Shown here piece after piece: positions 44,192 through 52,510 of a DNA stretch of 64,000 bases. Every line of letters starts with the position of its first letter. Position 1 is the stretch's first letter. A model generated the notes under the pieces. The model saw nothing but the letters and a program-made list of their open reading frames with translations, searched no databases and had not been told where the DNA came from. Location: contig NZ_BMVL01000009.1 of the NCBI RefSeq assembly GCF_014650695.1, forward strand, positions 167,714 to 231,713, in the 5' to 3' direction. The stretch comes from Streptomyces avidinii (lineage in GTDB: Bacteria > Actinomycetota > Actinomycetes > Streptomycetales > Streptomycetaceae). Position numbers and translations under genes: made by a program.

Positions 44192-45553
44192 ATGACCCCT
44201 CATGTCACCCCGCACACCCTTGCCGCCGTGAAGGACGCAGATCGGAAGCATGTCTTCCACTCCTGGTCCGCCCAGGCCCTGATCGACCCCCTCGCCGTCG
44301 CCGGGGCCGAGGGGTCGTACTTCTGGGACTACGAGGGCAAGCGCTTCCTCGATTTCTCCTCCCAGTTGGTCAACACCAACATCGGCCACCAGCACCCCAA
44401 GGTCGTCGCCGCGATCCAGGAGCAGGCCGCCCGGCTCTGCACCCTCGCGCCCGGCTTCGCCGTCGACGTCCGCTCCGAGGCCGCACGCCTCATCGCCGAG
44501 CGGACCCCGGGCGACCTGGACAAGATCTTCTTCACCAACGGCGGCGCCGAGGCCGTCGAGAACGCCGTTCGCATGGCCCGTCTGCACACGGGCCGGGCCA
44601 AGGTGCTCTCCACCTACCGCTCGTACCACGGGGCCACCGCCGCCGCGATCAACCTGACCGGCGACCCGCGCCGCTGGCCCTCCGACACGGCCGCCGCCGG
44701 TGTCGTGCACTTCTGGGGCCCGTACCTCTACCGCTCCGCCTTCCACGCCACCACCGAGGCCGAGGAGTGCGCCCGCGCCCTCGCCCACCTCGCCGACACC
44801 ATCGCCTTCGAGGGGCCGCAGACCATCGCGGCGATCATCCTGGAGAGCGTGCCCGGCACCGCCGGCATCATGACCCCGCCGGCCGGCTACCTCGCGGGCG
44901 TCCGTGAGCTCTGCGACCGCCACGGCATCGTCTTCATCCTGGACGAGGTCATGTCGGGCTTCGGCCGCACCGGCACGTGGTTCGCCGCCGACCACTGGGG
45001 CGTCACCCCCGACCTGATCACCTTCGCCAAGGGGGTGAACAGCGGGTACGTGCCGCTCGGCGGCGTGGCCATCTCGGCCGCCATCGCCGAGACCTTCGCC
45101 ACCCGCCCCTACCCGGGCGGACTCACGTACTCCGGCCACCCCTTGGCCTGCGCCGCCGCCGTCGCGACGATCAACACGATGGAGGAGGAGGGCATCGTCG
45201 AGCACGCCGCCCACCTCGGCGAGAACGTGATCGGCCCGGCCCTCGCCGAGATCGCCGAGCGGCACCCCTCCGTCGGGGAGGTCCGCGGGCTCGGCGCCTT
45301 CTGGGCCCTGGAACTCGTACGGGACAAGGGGACGCGCGAGCCGCTGGTCCCGTACAACGCGGCCGGGGCGGACAACGCGCCGATGGCCGAGTTCGCGGCG
45401 GCCTGCAAGGCCTCCGGCCTGTGGCCGTTCGTGAACATGAACCGGACCCACGTCGTCCCCCCGTGCAACGTCACGGAGGCCGAGGCGAAGGAAGGTCTGG
45501 CCCTGCTGGACGAGGCGCTGACGGTCGCGGACCGTCACACCACGGCCGGCTAG
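44192..45553 (+). CDS. class III PLP-dependent aminotransferase
   Basis: This is a 453-residue omega/acetylornithine-type transaminase. Key pieces are FFTNGGAEAVENAVRMAR (113-130), SYHGAT (144-149), ILDEVMSGFGRTG (249-261) and the PLP lysine in FAKGVNSGYVPLGG (Lys280). The family uses beta-alanine, taurine, GABA or aminopropyl substrates. The start motif and end cannot separate these. It is followed by two strong hairpins and a GntR gene that may regulate it. Confidence 0.88.
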   Translation: MTPHVTPHTLAAVKDADRKHVFHSWSAQALIDPLAVAGAEGSYFWDYEGKRFLDFSSQLVNTNIGHQHPKVVAAIQEQAARLCTLAPGFAVDVRSEAARLIAERTPGDLDKIFFTNGGAEAVENAVRMARLHTGRAKVLSTYRSYHGATAAAINLTGDPRRWPSDTAAAGVVHFWGPYLYRSAFHATTEAEECARALAHLADTIAFEGPQTIAAIILESVPGTAGIMTPPAGYLAGVRELCDRHGIVFILDEVMSGFGRTGTWFAADHWGVTPDLITFAKGVNSGYVPLGGVAISAAIAETFATRPYPGGLTYSGHPLACAAAVATINTMEEEGIVEHAAHLGENVIGPALAEIAERHPSVGEVRGLGAFWALELVRDKGTREPLVPYNAAGADNAPMAEFAAACKASGLWPFVNMNRTHVVPPCNVTEAEAKEGLALLDEALTVADRHTTAG

Positions 45554-45567
45554 CCGCTCTCCGCCCT

Positions 45568-45605
45568 CCGGTTGGCTCCCACCCACCTGCGCGGGAGCCA
45601 ACCGG
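45568..45605 (+). terminator. terminator 1 after the class III aminotransferase
   Basis: CCGGTTGGCTCCC pairs perfectly with its complement (13 bp) around a 12-base loop, 15 bases after the stop. Confidence 0.85.
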
Positions 45606-45612
45606 ACCGGCC

Positions 45613-45647
45613 CGGAATCCGCATCCGCACAGCGGGTGCGGATTCCG
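45613..45647 (+). terminator. second hairpin after the aminotransferase
   Basis: CGGAATCCGCA pairs with TGCGGATTCCG (11 bp). It follows the first hairpin closely and ends just before the GntR operator candidate. The pair forms a tandem terminator. Confidence 0.7.
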
Positions 45648-45650
45648 TAT

Positions 45651-45671
45651 ATCGGTTGGCTACCGATCGGT
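45651..45671. promoter_or_regulatory. candidate GntR operator
   Basis: ATCGGT-TGGCT-ACCGAT is a perfect 6-bp-arm palindrome (45651-45667). Its right arm overlaps a second palindrome, ACCGATCGGT (45662-45671), giving three half-sites. It lies 60 bases before the GntR start. Confidence 0.6.
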
Positions 45672-45730
45672 TTTCAGCCGCGTTGTCTGGCCTATGGTGT
45701 CCGGAGCCCCACGACAGGAGACGGACCCCT

Positions 45731-46396
45731 ATGCCAGGCAGCGGCGCTGTCACCCGCAACACACTTCGCCAGCAGATCGCGGACGCGCTGCGGGACGAAG
45801 TGCTCGCGGGACGCCTGCCTCCGGGGACCGAGTTCACCGTCAAGCAGATCGCCGAGCAGTACGAGGTCTCGGCGACCCCGGTGCGCGAGGCACTCGTGGA
45901 CCTCTCGGCCCAGGGGCTGCTCGAACTGGTCCAGCACCGCGGTTTCCGTGTGCGGATCTTCACGGTCGACGACTTCCGGGGCATGATCGAGGCCCGCTCG
46001 CTGGTCGTGGACGGGATCTTCCGCCGCCTCGCCGAGCGCGGCACCGCCCCCGGCTCCGGCGAGCTGCTCGTGTCGGTGCGCCGCCGGGGCGAGGAGGCGC
46101 GACGAGCCGCCCAGAGCGGTTCGCTCGAAGTCCTGATCGGCTACGACCTGCGCTTCTGGCGGGAGCTGAGCGGGCTGGTCGCCAACACCTACATTTCCGA
46201 GTTCCTGCACCGCATCCGCGTGCAGTGCTGGGTCTTCGCCGTCCCCCACCTCCAGCGCGAGCCGCAGCTGCGGGCGGCGCTGTGGGACAGGCACAGCGAG
46301 CTGGTGGAAGCGGTGACGCTCGCAGACGCCGACGCGGTGCGCGGCATCGTACGGGGCTACAACGAGCACGCGCTGGCCTGGGCCGCCCGGCTCTGA
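45731..46396 (+). CDS. GntR-family transcriptional regulator (FCD type)
   Basis: The 221-residue regulator has an N-terminal winged helix-turn-helix (about 8-75: LRQQIADALRDEVLAGRLPPGTEFTVKQIAEQYEVSATPVREAL). An all-helical FCD-type effector domain follows (about 85-215). The N-terminus and EFTV.QIAEQYEVS pattern are standard for the FadR/FCD branch, which responds to small organic acids. The ATG at 45731 follows AGGAGA. The upstream palindrome suggests autoregulation. Confidence 0.9.
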   Translation: MPGSGAVTRNTLRQQIADALRDEVLAGRLPPGTEFTVKQIAEQYEVSATPVREALVDLSAQGLLELVQHRGFRVRIFTVDDFRGMIEARSLVVDGIFRRLAERGTAPGSGELLVSVRRRGEEARRAAQSGSLEVLIGYDLRFWRELSGLVANTYISEFLHRIRVQCWVFAVPHLQREPQLRAALWDRHSELVEAVTLADADAVRGIVRGYNEHALAWAARL

Positions 46397-46493
46397 GGCC
46401 GGAGCCGGGCCCGAGGTTCTGCGCACCCCTTCGCGGAGGGTGTCCGGGCCACTACGCTGGCCCGATCGGCGACAACGACTGATCGGAGGCCGA

Positions 46494-47147
46494 GTGGCCT
46501 GTGACCTGTGGCTGGTCCCCCTTGTCGACGTGCTGTGCCACAGCCCCGACAACCCCTTCGCGGAAGAGATCGCCTCGTACGACAAGGCACTGGGTGCCGC
46601 CGGATTCCCGTCCGTGCCCGTGTTCGCCTACATGCCGGGCCTGAGCGGGGACGTCGCCCCGGTGGCCGGTTTCGACTACGACGCCCTGCATTTCCTGAGG
46701 CGGGCGTACCTGCTCCAGCTCTGCGGGCTGCCCGTGACGCCGGTGGACGAGCTGGGCGGGGACTACGAGCAGCTGCTGGAGATGTTCGAGCCCACGGCCC
46801 AGCAGTCGCACCTGGTGTGGCACTACGACCACGCGGGGGCGTACGTCCCGGTGGACTTCGCCGTGCCGCTGGCCAACGAGGAGCTGCTGGCCGGGGGCGG
46901 GCCGCTGGGGTCCGTGCAGGGGCTGCTGCGGGAGCTGCTGTTCGTGGCCCCCGCCATCGGGATAGACCCGGGGAACCCGCCCGCCGCGCCGGCGCCGCCG
47001 GGGCGGCCGACGCTGCTGGAGGAGCCGGCGGCGGGTCCGAGTTCTTACGACGACAGCCCCTTCGCCCGTGAGCGGCACGTATGGCTGGGACTGCACGCGG
47101 CCGCGACGCGGAGTCTCGGCCAGGGCTCGATGATCATCTTCAGCTGA
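46494..47147 (+). CDS. hypothetical protein, actinobacterial
   Basis: This 217-residue protein shows no motif I can name. It opens ACDLWLVPLVDVLCHSPDNPFAEEI and carries a VWHYDHAGAYVPVDFAVPL segment. A Pro-rich loop (about 165-180) precedes a helical end. The residue pattern suggests an alpha/beta soluble fold; there is no signal peptide or membrane helix. The GTG at 46494 follows GGAGG at seven bases, the best ribosome site in the frame. It stands between the GntR gene and the convergent SLATT gene. Confidence 0.7.
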   Translation: MACDLWLVPLVDVLCHSPDNPFAEEIASYDKALGAAGFPSVPVFAYMPGLSGDVAPVAGFDYDALHFLRRAYLLQLCGLPVTPVDELGGDYEQLLEMFEPTAQQSHLVWHYDHAGAYVPVDFAVPLANEELLAGGGPLGSVQGLLRELLFVAPAIGIDPGNPPAAPAPPGRPTLLEEPAAGPSSYDDSPFARERHVWLGLHAAATRSLGQGSMIIFS

Positions 47148-47186
47148 GCCGGCGGCCGGGCTGCAGCCGGTGGGCGGGGCCGCAGC

Positions 47187-47236
47187 GGGTGGGCGGGGTA
47201 TGGGTCCGCTGCGCGGAACCCCGGCCCCGCCCGCCC
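47187..47236. terminator. terminator between the hypothetical and SLATT genes
   Basis: GGGTGGGCGGGG pairs with CCCCGCCCGCCC (one G-T pair) around a 26-base loop, and the right arm ends two bases before the SLATT stop. It serves convergent transcription. Confidence 0.55.
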
Positions 47237-47237
47237 C

Positions 47238-47984
47238 TCAGCGCGGCTGCTCCGGCGGGCGCTGCCGGGGCATGTTGGGTCTGGTGCCCGGCGGCAGCGG
47301 GAAGCGGGCGGGCGGGATGTTCGCGTCCACGCGCCCACCGGAGGACCCCAGCGACTGCATCACCAGCGGTGCGGGCCCGGCCCGGAATTCCACCATCCAG
47401 TCCGCCGTCTCCGAGCGCACCAGTTCCGTGATGTCCTCCGAGAAGCGGCGCAGCACGGTCAGGCACCGCTCGGCGGCCTCGCTGGCCGTGCCCTCGGTCG
47501 GGCCGAGCACCTCGCGCACGTTCTCCGAGGCCCAGTCGAACTGGAGGGTCTGGAGCCGGCGCTGCACCGCCTGGGCCGTGGCCACGTCGCGCATCCACCC
47601 GGACGTCAGCCCGAAGAACCGGTCGCAGGCCAGCGCAGCCGCACCCAGCAGCAGCGCGAGGTATCCGTACGTCGAGGCGCCCGGGATGGAGCCGGTCAGC
47701 TCCAGCAGCGGCATCGAGGCGCCCGTGACCGCACCGACGGCGGCGCCGGCGCGCAGCACGCGCGCACCGCGCCGCTTCCACGCCCGGTCGGACAGGTACC
47801 ACTCGGCTGTGCGCAGCGCGTCGGCCTCGACCCGCCGGTAGAGCTCGTCGAGCCGCTCGGCGGGCTCGCCCCAGTCCCCGAGGGGGAACGGCCGGCCGGT
47901 CAGATCGCCCGCCGCCATCGGTCCGCCGCCTTCCTCCCGGGGATCCCGGGGTGGCCCCTCGGGCTGCATCTCCGGCTGGCTCAC
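47238..47984 (-). CDS. SLATT-domain two-helix membrane protein
   Basis: This is a 248-residue protein. A disordered Pro/Glu-rich N-terminus leads to a helix with LDELYRRVEADALRTAEWYLSDRAWKRRGARVLR. Two hydrophobic segments follow (about 85-130), including GYLALLLGAAALACDRFFG, then a helix with VATAQAVQRRLQTLQFDWASENVREVL. This matches the SLATT domain (SMODS/SLOG-associating two-TM), which is predicted to form membrane effectors in anti-phage systems. Here no nucleotide synthetase or SLOG gene is adjacent, and it sits beside ybaB-recR, so defence use is unproven. The GTG at 47984 follows GGGAG. Confidence 0.75.
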   Translation of the reverse strand: MSQPEMQPEGPPRDPREEGGGPMAAGDLTGRPFPLGDWGEPAERLDELYRRVEADALRTAEWYLSDRAWKRRGARVLRAGAAVGAVTGASMPLLELTGSIPGASTYGYLALLLGAAALACDRFFGLTSGWMRDVATAQAVQRRLQTLQFDWASENVREVLGPTEGTASEAAERCLTVLRRFSEDITELVRSETADWMVEFRAGPAPLVMQSLGSSGGRVDANIPPARFPLPPGTRPNMPRQRPPEQPR

Positions 47985-48254
47985 CCGGCACTCCCTCTGC
48001 CTGCGCTGACGTGTGGTGGTGCGCGTGTGCGCAATGATGCGCATGCTCTTCCTACCTTCGAATGACGGGCGATGGGCGACGATTCCCGGGATTTCCGCCC
48101 GCAAGGAGGTCTCCAGCAGGTACGCGTACGCCCCGACTCTCACTCGAAAGAGTTGGTCCTCACGGCGTAGGGCGCGGCGCCCGGGGAGCACGTAGGCTCG
48201 GATTGACCAAGCGTTCCGAAGGTCTCGACGTACGACGTATGGAGTGAGTGCCCA

Positions 48255-48599
48255 GTGATTCCCGGTGGTGGCCAGCCCAACATGCAGCAGCTGCTCCAGC
48301 AGGCCCAGAAGATGCAGCAGGATCTCGCGGCCGCGCAGGAGGAGCTCGCACAGGCCGAGGTCGAGGGCCAGGCCGGCGGCGGTCTGGTCCGCGCGACCGT
48401 CACCGGCTCCGGTGAGCTGCGTTCCCTGGTGATCGACCCGAAGGCCGTGGACCCCGAGGACACGGAGACGCTCGCCGACCTGGTGGTCGCCGCGGTGCAG
48501 GCGGCCAACGAGAATGCGCAGGCGCTCCAGCAGCAGAAGCTGGGCCCCCTGGCCCAGGGCCTGGGCGGCGGCAGCGGTATCCCCGGCCTCCCGTTCTAG
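48255..48599 (+). CDS. ybaB: YbaB/EbfC nucleoid-associated protein
   Basis: The 114-residue small dimeric DNA-binding protein has the typical MQQLLQQAQKMQQDLAAAQEELA helix, the GGGLVRATVTGSGELRSLVIDP strand and a long C-terminal helix. YbaB binds DNA as a dimer and is usually found beside recR, as here. The GTG start lies after a GGAGTGAGTG sequence. The 270-base upstream gap holds no other recognisable feature. It is cotranscribed with recR (gap 36 bases). Confidence 0.95.
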   Translation: MIPGGGQPNMQQLLQQAQKMQQDLAAAQEELAQAEVEGQAGGGLVRATVTGSGELRSLVIDPKAVDPEDTETLADLVVAAVQAANENAQALQQQKLGPLAQGLGGGSGIPGLPF

Positions 48600-48635
48600 C
48601 CCTCCTCCCCCTACCCGACGAAAGAAGGCAGTCCG

Positions 48636-49235
48636 TTGTACGAAGGCGTGGTTCAGGACCTGATCGACGAACTGGGCAGGCTGCCCGGCGTCGGGCCCAA
48701 GAGCGCGCAGCGGATCGCCTTCCACATCCTGCAGGCCGAGCCCACCGATGTCCGCCGCCTCGCGCACGCGCTGCTGGAGGTCAAGGACAAGGTCCGGTTC
48801 TGCGCCGTCTGCGGGAACGTGGCGCAGGAGGAGCGGTGCGGCATCTGCCGTGATCCGCGCCGCGACACCACGGTCATCTGCGTCGTGGAGGAACCGAAGG
48901 ACGTCGTCGCGATCGAGCGCACGCGCGAGTTCCGGGGCAAGTACCACGTCCTCGGCGGCGCGATCAGCCCGATCGAGGGCGTCGGCCCGGACGATCTGCG
49001 CATCCGCGAACTGCTGGCACGACTGGCGGACGGCGAGGTGACCGAGCTGATCCTGGCCACCGACCCCAACCTGGAGGGCGAGGCGACCGCCACCTACCTC
49101 GCCCGCATGATCAAGCCCATGGGCCTGAAGGTCACCCGCCTGGCCAGCGGGCTCCCCGTCGGGGGAGATCTGGAGTATGCGGACGAGGTCACGCTGGGGC
49201 GGGCCTTTGAAGGAAGGCGACTTCTCGATGTCTGA
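48636..49235 (+). CDS. recR: recombination mediator RecR
   Basis: RecR helps load RecA at gaps with RecO and RecF. The 199-residue protein has the helix-hairpin-helix LPGVGPKSAQRIAFH, the zinc finger (Cys56, Cys59, Cys68, Cys71), and the Toprim domain with VVEEPKD and ILATDPNLEGEATATYLARM. Its start is a TTG (48636) after AAGAAGG, which matches the family N-terminus MYEGVVQDLI. Its stop overlaps the DUF5063 start by 8 bases. Confidence 0.97.
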   Translation: MYEGVVQDLIDELGRLPGVGPKSAQRIAFHILQAEPTDVRRLAHALLEVKDKVRFCAVCGNVAQEERCGICRDPRRDTTVICVVEEPKDVVAIERTREFRGKYHVLGGAISPIEGVGPDDLRIRELLARLADGEVTELILATDPNLEGEATATYLARMIKPMGLKVTRLASGLPVGGDLEYADEVTLGRAFEGRRLLDV

Positions 49236-49875
49236 CGCAACGCTGCACGCCCTCGGCCAGGATCCGGACGACTTCGCCGCCTCGATCGCGGACCAGATCG
49301 AGTCGTTCATCGTTGCGGTCACCGAAGTGGCCAAGGGCGAGGACCCGGACAGTGCGGTGCCCTTCCTGCTCCTGGAGGTGTCCCAGCTGCTGCTGGCGGG
49401 CGGCCGGCTGGGCGCGTACCAGGACGTGCTGCCGGACGAGCGCTACGAGCCCGATCTCGGCCCGGAGCCGGACGTGGACGACCTGCGCGAGCGGTTCGCG
49501 ATCATGCTGGAGCCGGTCGACGTCTATTCCGAGGTCTTCGACCCGTACGAGCCGCGCAAGACGCCGGTGGCCCACCGGATCTCCGACGACCTGGCCGACG
49601 TGGTCGCCGACCTGCGGCACGGGCTCATCCACCACCAGTCGGGCCGCATCACGGAGGCGCTGTGGTGGTGGCAGTTCTCGTACTTCACCAACTGGGGTCC
49701 GACGGCCTCGGCGACCCTGCGCGCCCTCCAGTCGCTGATCGCCCATGTCCGCCTGGACCAGCCGCTGGCGGCCCTGGACGGCCTGGACACGGACGAGGAC
49801 CTGGCCGAGGACGATCTCGCGGAGCAGGCCGGAGCGGTGATGGCCGAGGAGCTCGGCGGTCTCGGCCGCAAGTGA
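49228..49875 (+). CDS. DUF5063 family protein
   Basis: This 215-residue protein, predicted helical, is encoded directly after recR in actinomycetes. DPDDFAASIADQIESFIVAVTEVAKG, FLLLEVSQLLLAGGRLGAYQDVLP and ALWWWQFSYFTNWGPTASATLRALQ are its landmarks. No catalytic motif or membrane helix is seen. The 8-base overlap with recR implies translational coupling and possible membership in the ybaB-recR process. Function unknown. Confidence 0.85.
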   Translation: MSDATLHALGQDPDDFAASIADQIESFIVAVTEVAKGEDPDSAVPFLLLEVSQLLLAGGRLGAYQDVLPDERYEPDLGPEPDVDDLRERFAIMLEPVDVYSEVFDPYEPRKTPVAHRISDDLADVVADLRHGLIHHQSGRITEALWWWQFSYFTNWGPTASATLRALQSLIAHVRLDQPLAALDGLDTDEDLAEDDLAEQAGAVMAEELGGLGRK

Positions 49876-49995
49876 GTGCCCGGATCGGGAACTCATTCTC
49901 TGATCTTCTCGTCTCATGATGTGGTACGAAGCGGTCGGATCCAGGTCGCTCGTTACACTGCACCAGCAATGAGACGGACTGAGCGAGGAGCGCAC

Positions 49996-51270
49996 GTGGG
50001 CCTAGTCGTGCAGAAGTACGGAGGCTCCTCCGTAGCCGATGCCGAGGGCATCAAGCGCGTCGCCAAGCGGATCGTGGATGCCAAGAAGAACGGCCACCAG
50101 GTGGTCGTCGTGGTTTCCGCGATGGGCGACACGACGGACGAGCTGATCGATCTCGCCGAGCAGGTATCCCCGATGCCTGCCGGGCGTGAATTCGACATGC
50201 TGCTGACCGCCGGAGAGCGGATCTCCATGGCCCTGCTGGCCATGGCGATCAAAAACCTGGGTCACGAGGCCCAGTCGTTCACCGGCAGCCAGGCAGGCGT
50301 GATCACCGACTCGGTCCACAACAAAGCGCGCATCATCGATGTCACGCCGGGCCGAATCCGCACCGCGCTGGACGAGGGCAACATCGCCATCGTCGCCGGT
50401 TTCCAGGGCGTGTCCGCGGACTCCAAGGACATCACCACCCTCGGCCGGGGCGGCTCGGACACCACGGCCGTCGCGCTCGCCGCGGCGCTGGACGCCGAGG
50501 TCTGCGAGATCTACACCGACGTGGACGGCGTCTTCACCGCGGACCCCCGCGTCGTGAAGAAGGCCAAGAAGATCGACTGGATCTCCTCCGAGGACATGCT
50601 GGAGCTCGCGGCCTCCGGTTCCAAGGTGCTGCTGCACCGCTGCGTCGAGTACGCGCGCCGCTACAACATCCCGATCCACGTCCGCTCGTCCTTCTCCGGA
50701 CTGCCGGGCACCTGGGTCAGCAACGAGAATCCGCAAGGGGACGCGCAGGTGGAGCACGCCATCATCTCCGGAGTCGCGCACGACGTCTCCGAAGCCAAGA
50801 TCACGGTCGTCGGTGTCCCGGACAAGCCGGGCGAGGCCGCGGCGATCTTCCGCGCCATCGCGGACGCCGAGATCAACATCGACATGATCGTGCAGAACGT
50901 CTCCGCGGCCTCCACGGGCCTCACGGACATCTCCTTCACCCTCCCCAAGGCCGAGGGCCACAAGGCCATCGAGGCCCTGGAGAAGGCGAAGGGCGCGATC
51001 GGCTTCGACTCCCTGCGCTACGACGACCAGATCGGCAAGATCTCTCTGGTCGGCGCGGGCATGAAGACGAACCCGGGCGTCACCGCCTCGTTCTTCCAGG
51101 CGCTGTCCGACGCGGGCGTGAACATCGAGCTGATCTCGACCTCCGAGATCCGCATCTCCGTCGTCACCCGCCAGGACGACGTCAACGAGGCCGTCCGCGC
51201 CGTGCACACGGCCTTCGGCCTCGACTCCGACAGCGACGAAGCCGTCGTCTACGGAGGCACCGGACGATGA
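49996..51270 (+). CDS. lysC: aspartokinase (lysine/threonine-regulated type)
   Basis: Aspartokinase phosphorylates aspartate, the first step to lysine, threonine, methionine and diaminopimelate. The 424-residue enzyme has KYGGSSV (7-13) and GRGGSDTTAVALAAAL in the kinase domain. Two ACT domains follow (about 265-340 and 345-420; VVGVPDKPGEAAAIFRAI and GVTASFFQALSDAGVNIELISTSEIRISV), giving feedback control. The GTG at 49996 follows GAGGAG. An in-frame internal GTG at 50749 could make the beta subunit. It overlaps asd by four bases. Confidence 0.96.
   Translation: MGLVVQKYGGSSVADAEGIKRVAKRIVDAKKNGHQVVVVVSAMGDTTDELIDLAEQVSPMPAGREFDMLLTAGERISMALLAMAIKNLGHEAQSFTGSQAGVITDSVHNKARIIDVTPGRIRTALDEGNIAIVAGFQGVSADSKDITTLGRGGSDTTAVALAAALDAEVCEIYTDVDGVFTADPRVVKKAKKIDWISSEDMLELAASGSKVLLHRCVEYARRYNIPIHVRSSFSGLPGTWVSNENPQGDAQVEHAIISGVAHDVSEAKITVVGVPDKPGEAAAIFRAIADAEINIDMIVQNVSAASTGLTDISFTLPKAEGHKAIEALEKAKGAIGFDSLRYDDQIGKISLVGAGMKTNPGVTASFFQALSDAGVNIELISTSEIRISVVTRQDDVNEAVRAVHTAFGLDSDSDEAVVYGGTGR
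50735..50751 (+). other. internal ribosome site and GTG for the aspartokinase beta subunit
   Basis: AAGGGGA (50735-50741) precedes an in-frame GTG at 50749 by seven bases. Translation from it would give a 173-residue chain holding both ACT domains. In corynebacteria the aspartokinase alpha2beta2 enzyme is made by such an internal start, so the same arrangement is likely here, though not proven. Confidence 0.6.
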
Positions 51271-52340
51271 CCCGCACCCGGTCCTCCGGCCCGGCACTCG
51301 CCGTGGTCGGGGCGACCGGAGCAGTCGGTTCGGTCCTGCTCCAGATGCTGTCCCTGCGCGCGGACGTCTGGGGCGACATCCGCCTGATCGCCTCCGCGCG
51401 CTCGGCCGGCCGCATGCTGACCGTCCGCGCGCAGGAGAGCGAGGTGATCGCCCTCACCGAGGACGCCTTCGACGGCCTCGGACCGGGCGACATCGCCCTC
51501 TTCCTCACCCCGGCCGACATCTCGGCCCGGTGGGCGCCCGTCGTCACTGCGCGCGGCTCGGTGGTCATCGACCTGTCCGCCGCCTTCCGCGAGGACCCCG
51601 AGGTGCCGCTGGTGGTGCCCGAGGTCAACGGGCATGCGGCGCGGATCCGGCCGCGCGGGATCGTCGCCGGACCGGACTGCGTGACCGCCACCATGATCGC
51701 GGCGCTGGGCGCGCTGCACTCCGAGTACTCCCTGCGCGACCTGGTCGTCTCCTCGTACCAGGCCGCCAGCGCCGTCGGCCGGGCCGGCTCCGAGGCGCTG
51801 CGCCGCCAGCAGTCGCTGGTCGCCGGCACCTCCTTGGGAGAGCAGCCCGGAGACGTCCGCCGCGCGGTGGGCGAGGACACCGGCCCCTTCGCCGCCCCGC
51901 TCGCGCTCAACGTCGTGCCCTGGTCCGGCGAGCTGTGCGCGGACGGCTGGTCCTCGCACGAGCTGGCGGTACGCGGCGAGACGCGCCGGATCCTGGAACT
52001 GGAGCGGCTCCCGGTATCGGTGACCTGCGTTCAGGTGCCGGTGCTGATCGGGCACTCGCTGACCGTGCGGGCCCGGTTCGAGCGCGAGGTGGAGGCCCCG
52101 CACGCCCGGGAGATCCTGGAGGCCGCGCCCGGCGTGGTGCTCGTGGACGACCCCGCGGCAGGGGAATTCCCCACTCCCGTGGACGCCGCCGGGACGGATC
52201 CCGCCTGGGTGGGACGGGTGCGGGCCTCGCTCGACGACCCGTACGCCCTGGAGTTCTTCGTGTGCGCCGACAATCTCCGCAAGGGCGCCGCTCTGAATGC
52301 CACGCAGATCGCGGAACTGATCGCAGGTGAATTTGCGTAA
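51267..52340 (+). CDS. asd: aspartate-semialdehyde dehydrogenase
   Basis: The enzyme reduces aspartyl phosphate to aspartate semialdehyde with NADPH. The 357-residue protein has the Rossmann motif VVGATGAVGSVLLQML and the catalytic cysteine Cys138 in AGPDCVTATM. SSYQAASAVGRAG and VPVLIGHSLTVRARFE also fit the family. It shares the ATGA overlap with lysC, so the two early steps are coupled. A stem-loop with CCGTCT/AGACGG core follows. Confidence 0.95.
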   Translation: MTRTRSSGPALAVVGATGAVGSVLLQMLSLRADVWGDIRLIASARSAGRMLTVRAQESEVIALTEDAFDGLGPGDIALFLTPADISARWAPVVTARGSVVIDLSAAFREDPEVPLVVPEVNGHAARIRPRGIVAGPDCVTATMIAALGALHSEYSLRDLVVSSYQAASAVGRAGSEALRRQQSLVAGTSLGEQPGDVRRAVGEDTGPFAAPLALNVVPWSGELCADGWSSHELAVRGETRRILELERLPVSVTCVQVPVLIGHSLTVRARFEREVEAPHAREILEAAPGVVLVDDPAAGEFPTPVDAAGTDPAWVGRVRASLDDPYALEFFVCADNLRKGAALNATQIAELIAGEFA

Positions 52341-52384
52341 TTCGCTTTGTAGGATCGGTGCTGATCCCTTGATCAAGGTGATGG

Positions 52385-52419
52385 CCCGACTGCCGTCTCG
52401 ATAAGACGGGGCAATCGGG
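52385..52419 (+). terminator. stem-loop after asd
   Basis: CCGTCT pairs with AGACGG around five bases; outer CCCGA and TCGGG arms extend the stem through small internal loops. It lies 45 bases after the asd stop. Confidence 0.6.
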
Positions 52420-52510
52420 AAGAGCGGGTACGCATGAGGGCAATAGGGATTGCGGCGGTGAGACTGCCTCGCGCGTACAACCCTGATGGGGGGACGCGTG
52501 TCCAACTGGC

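Noticed and set aside
47985..48254. possible 4.5S/SRP RNA gene upstream of ybaB
   Set aside because: I looked because this RNA lies near dnaX-ybaB-recR in some bacteria. The conserved GGTCAGGTCCGGAAGG-type core is absent.
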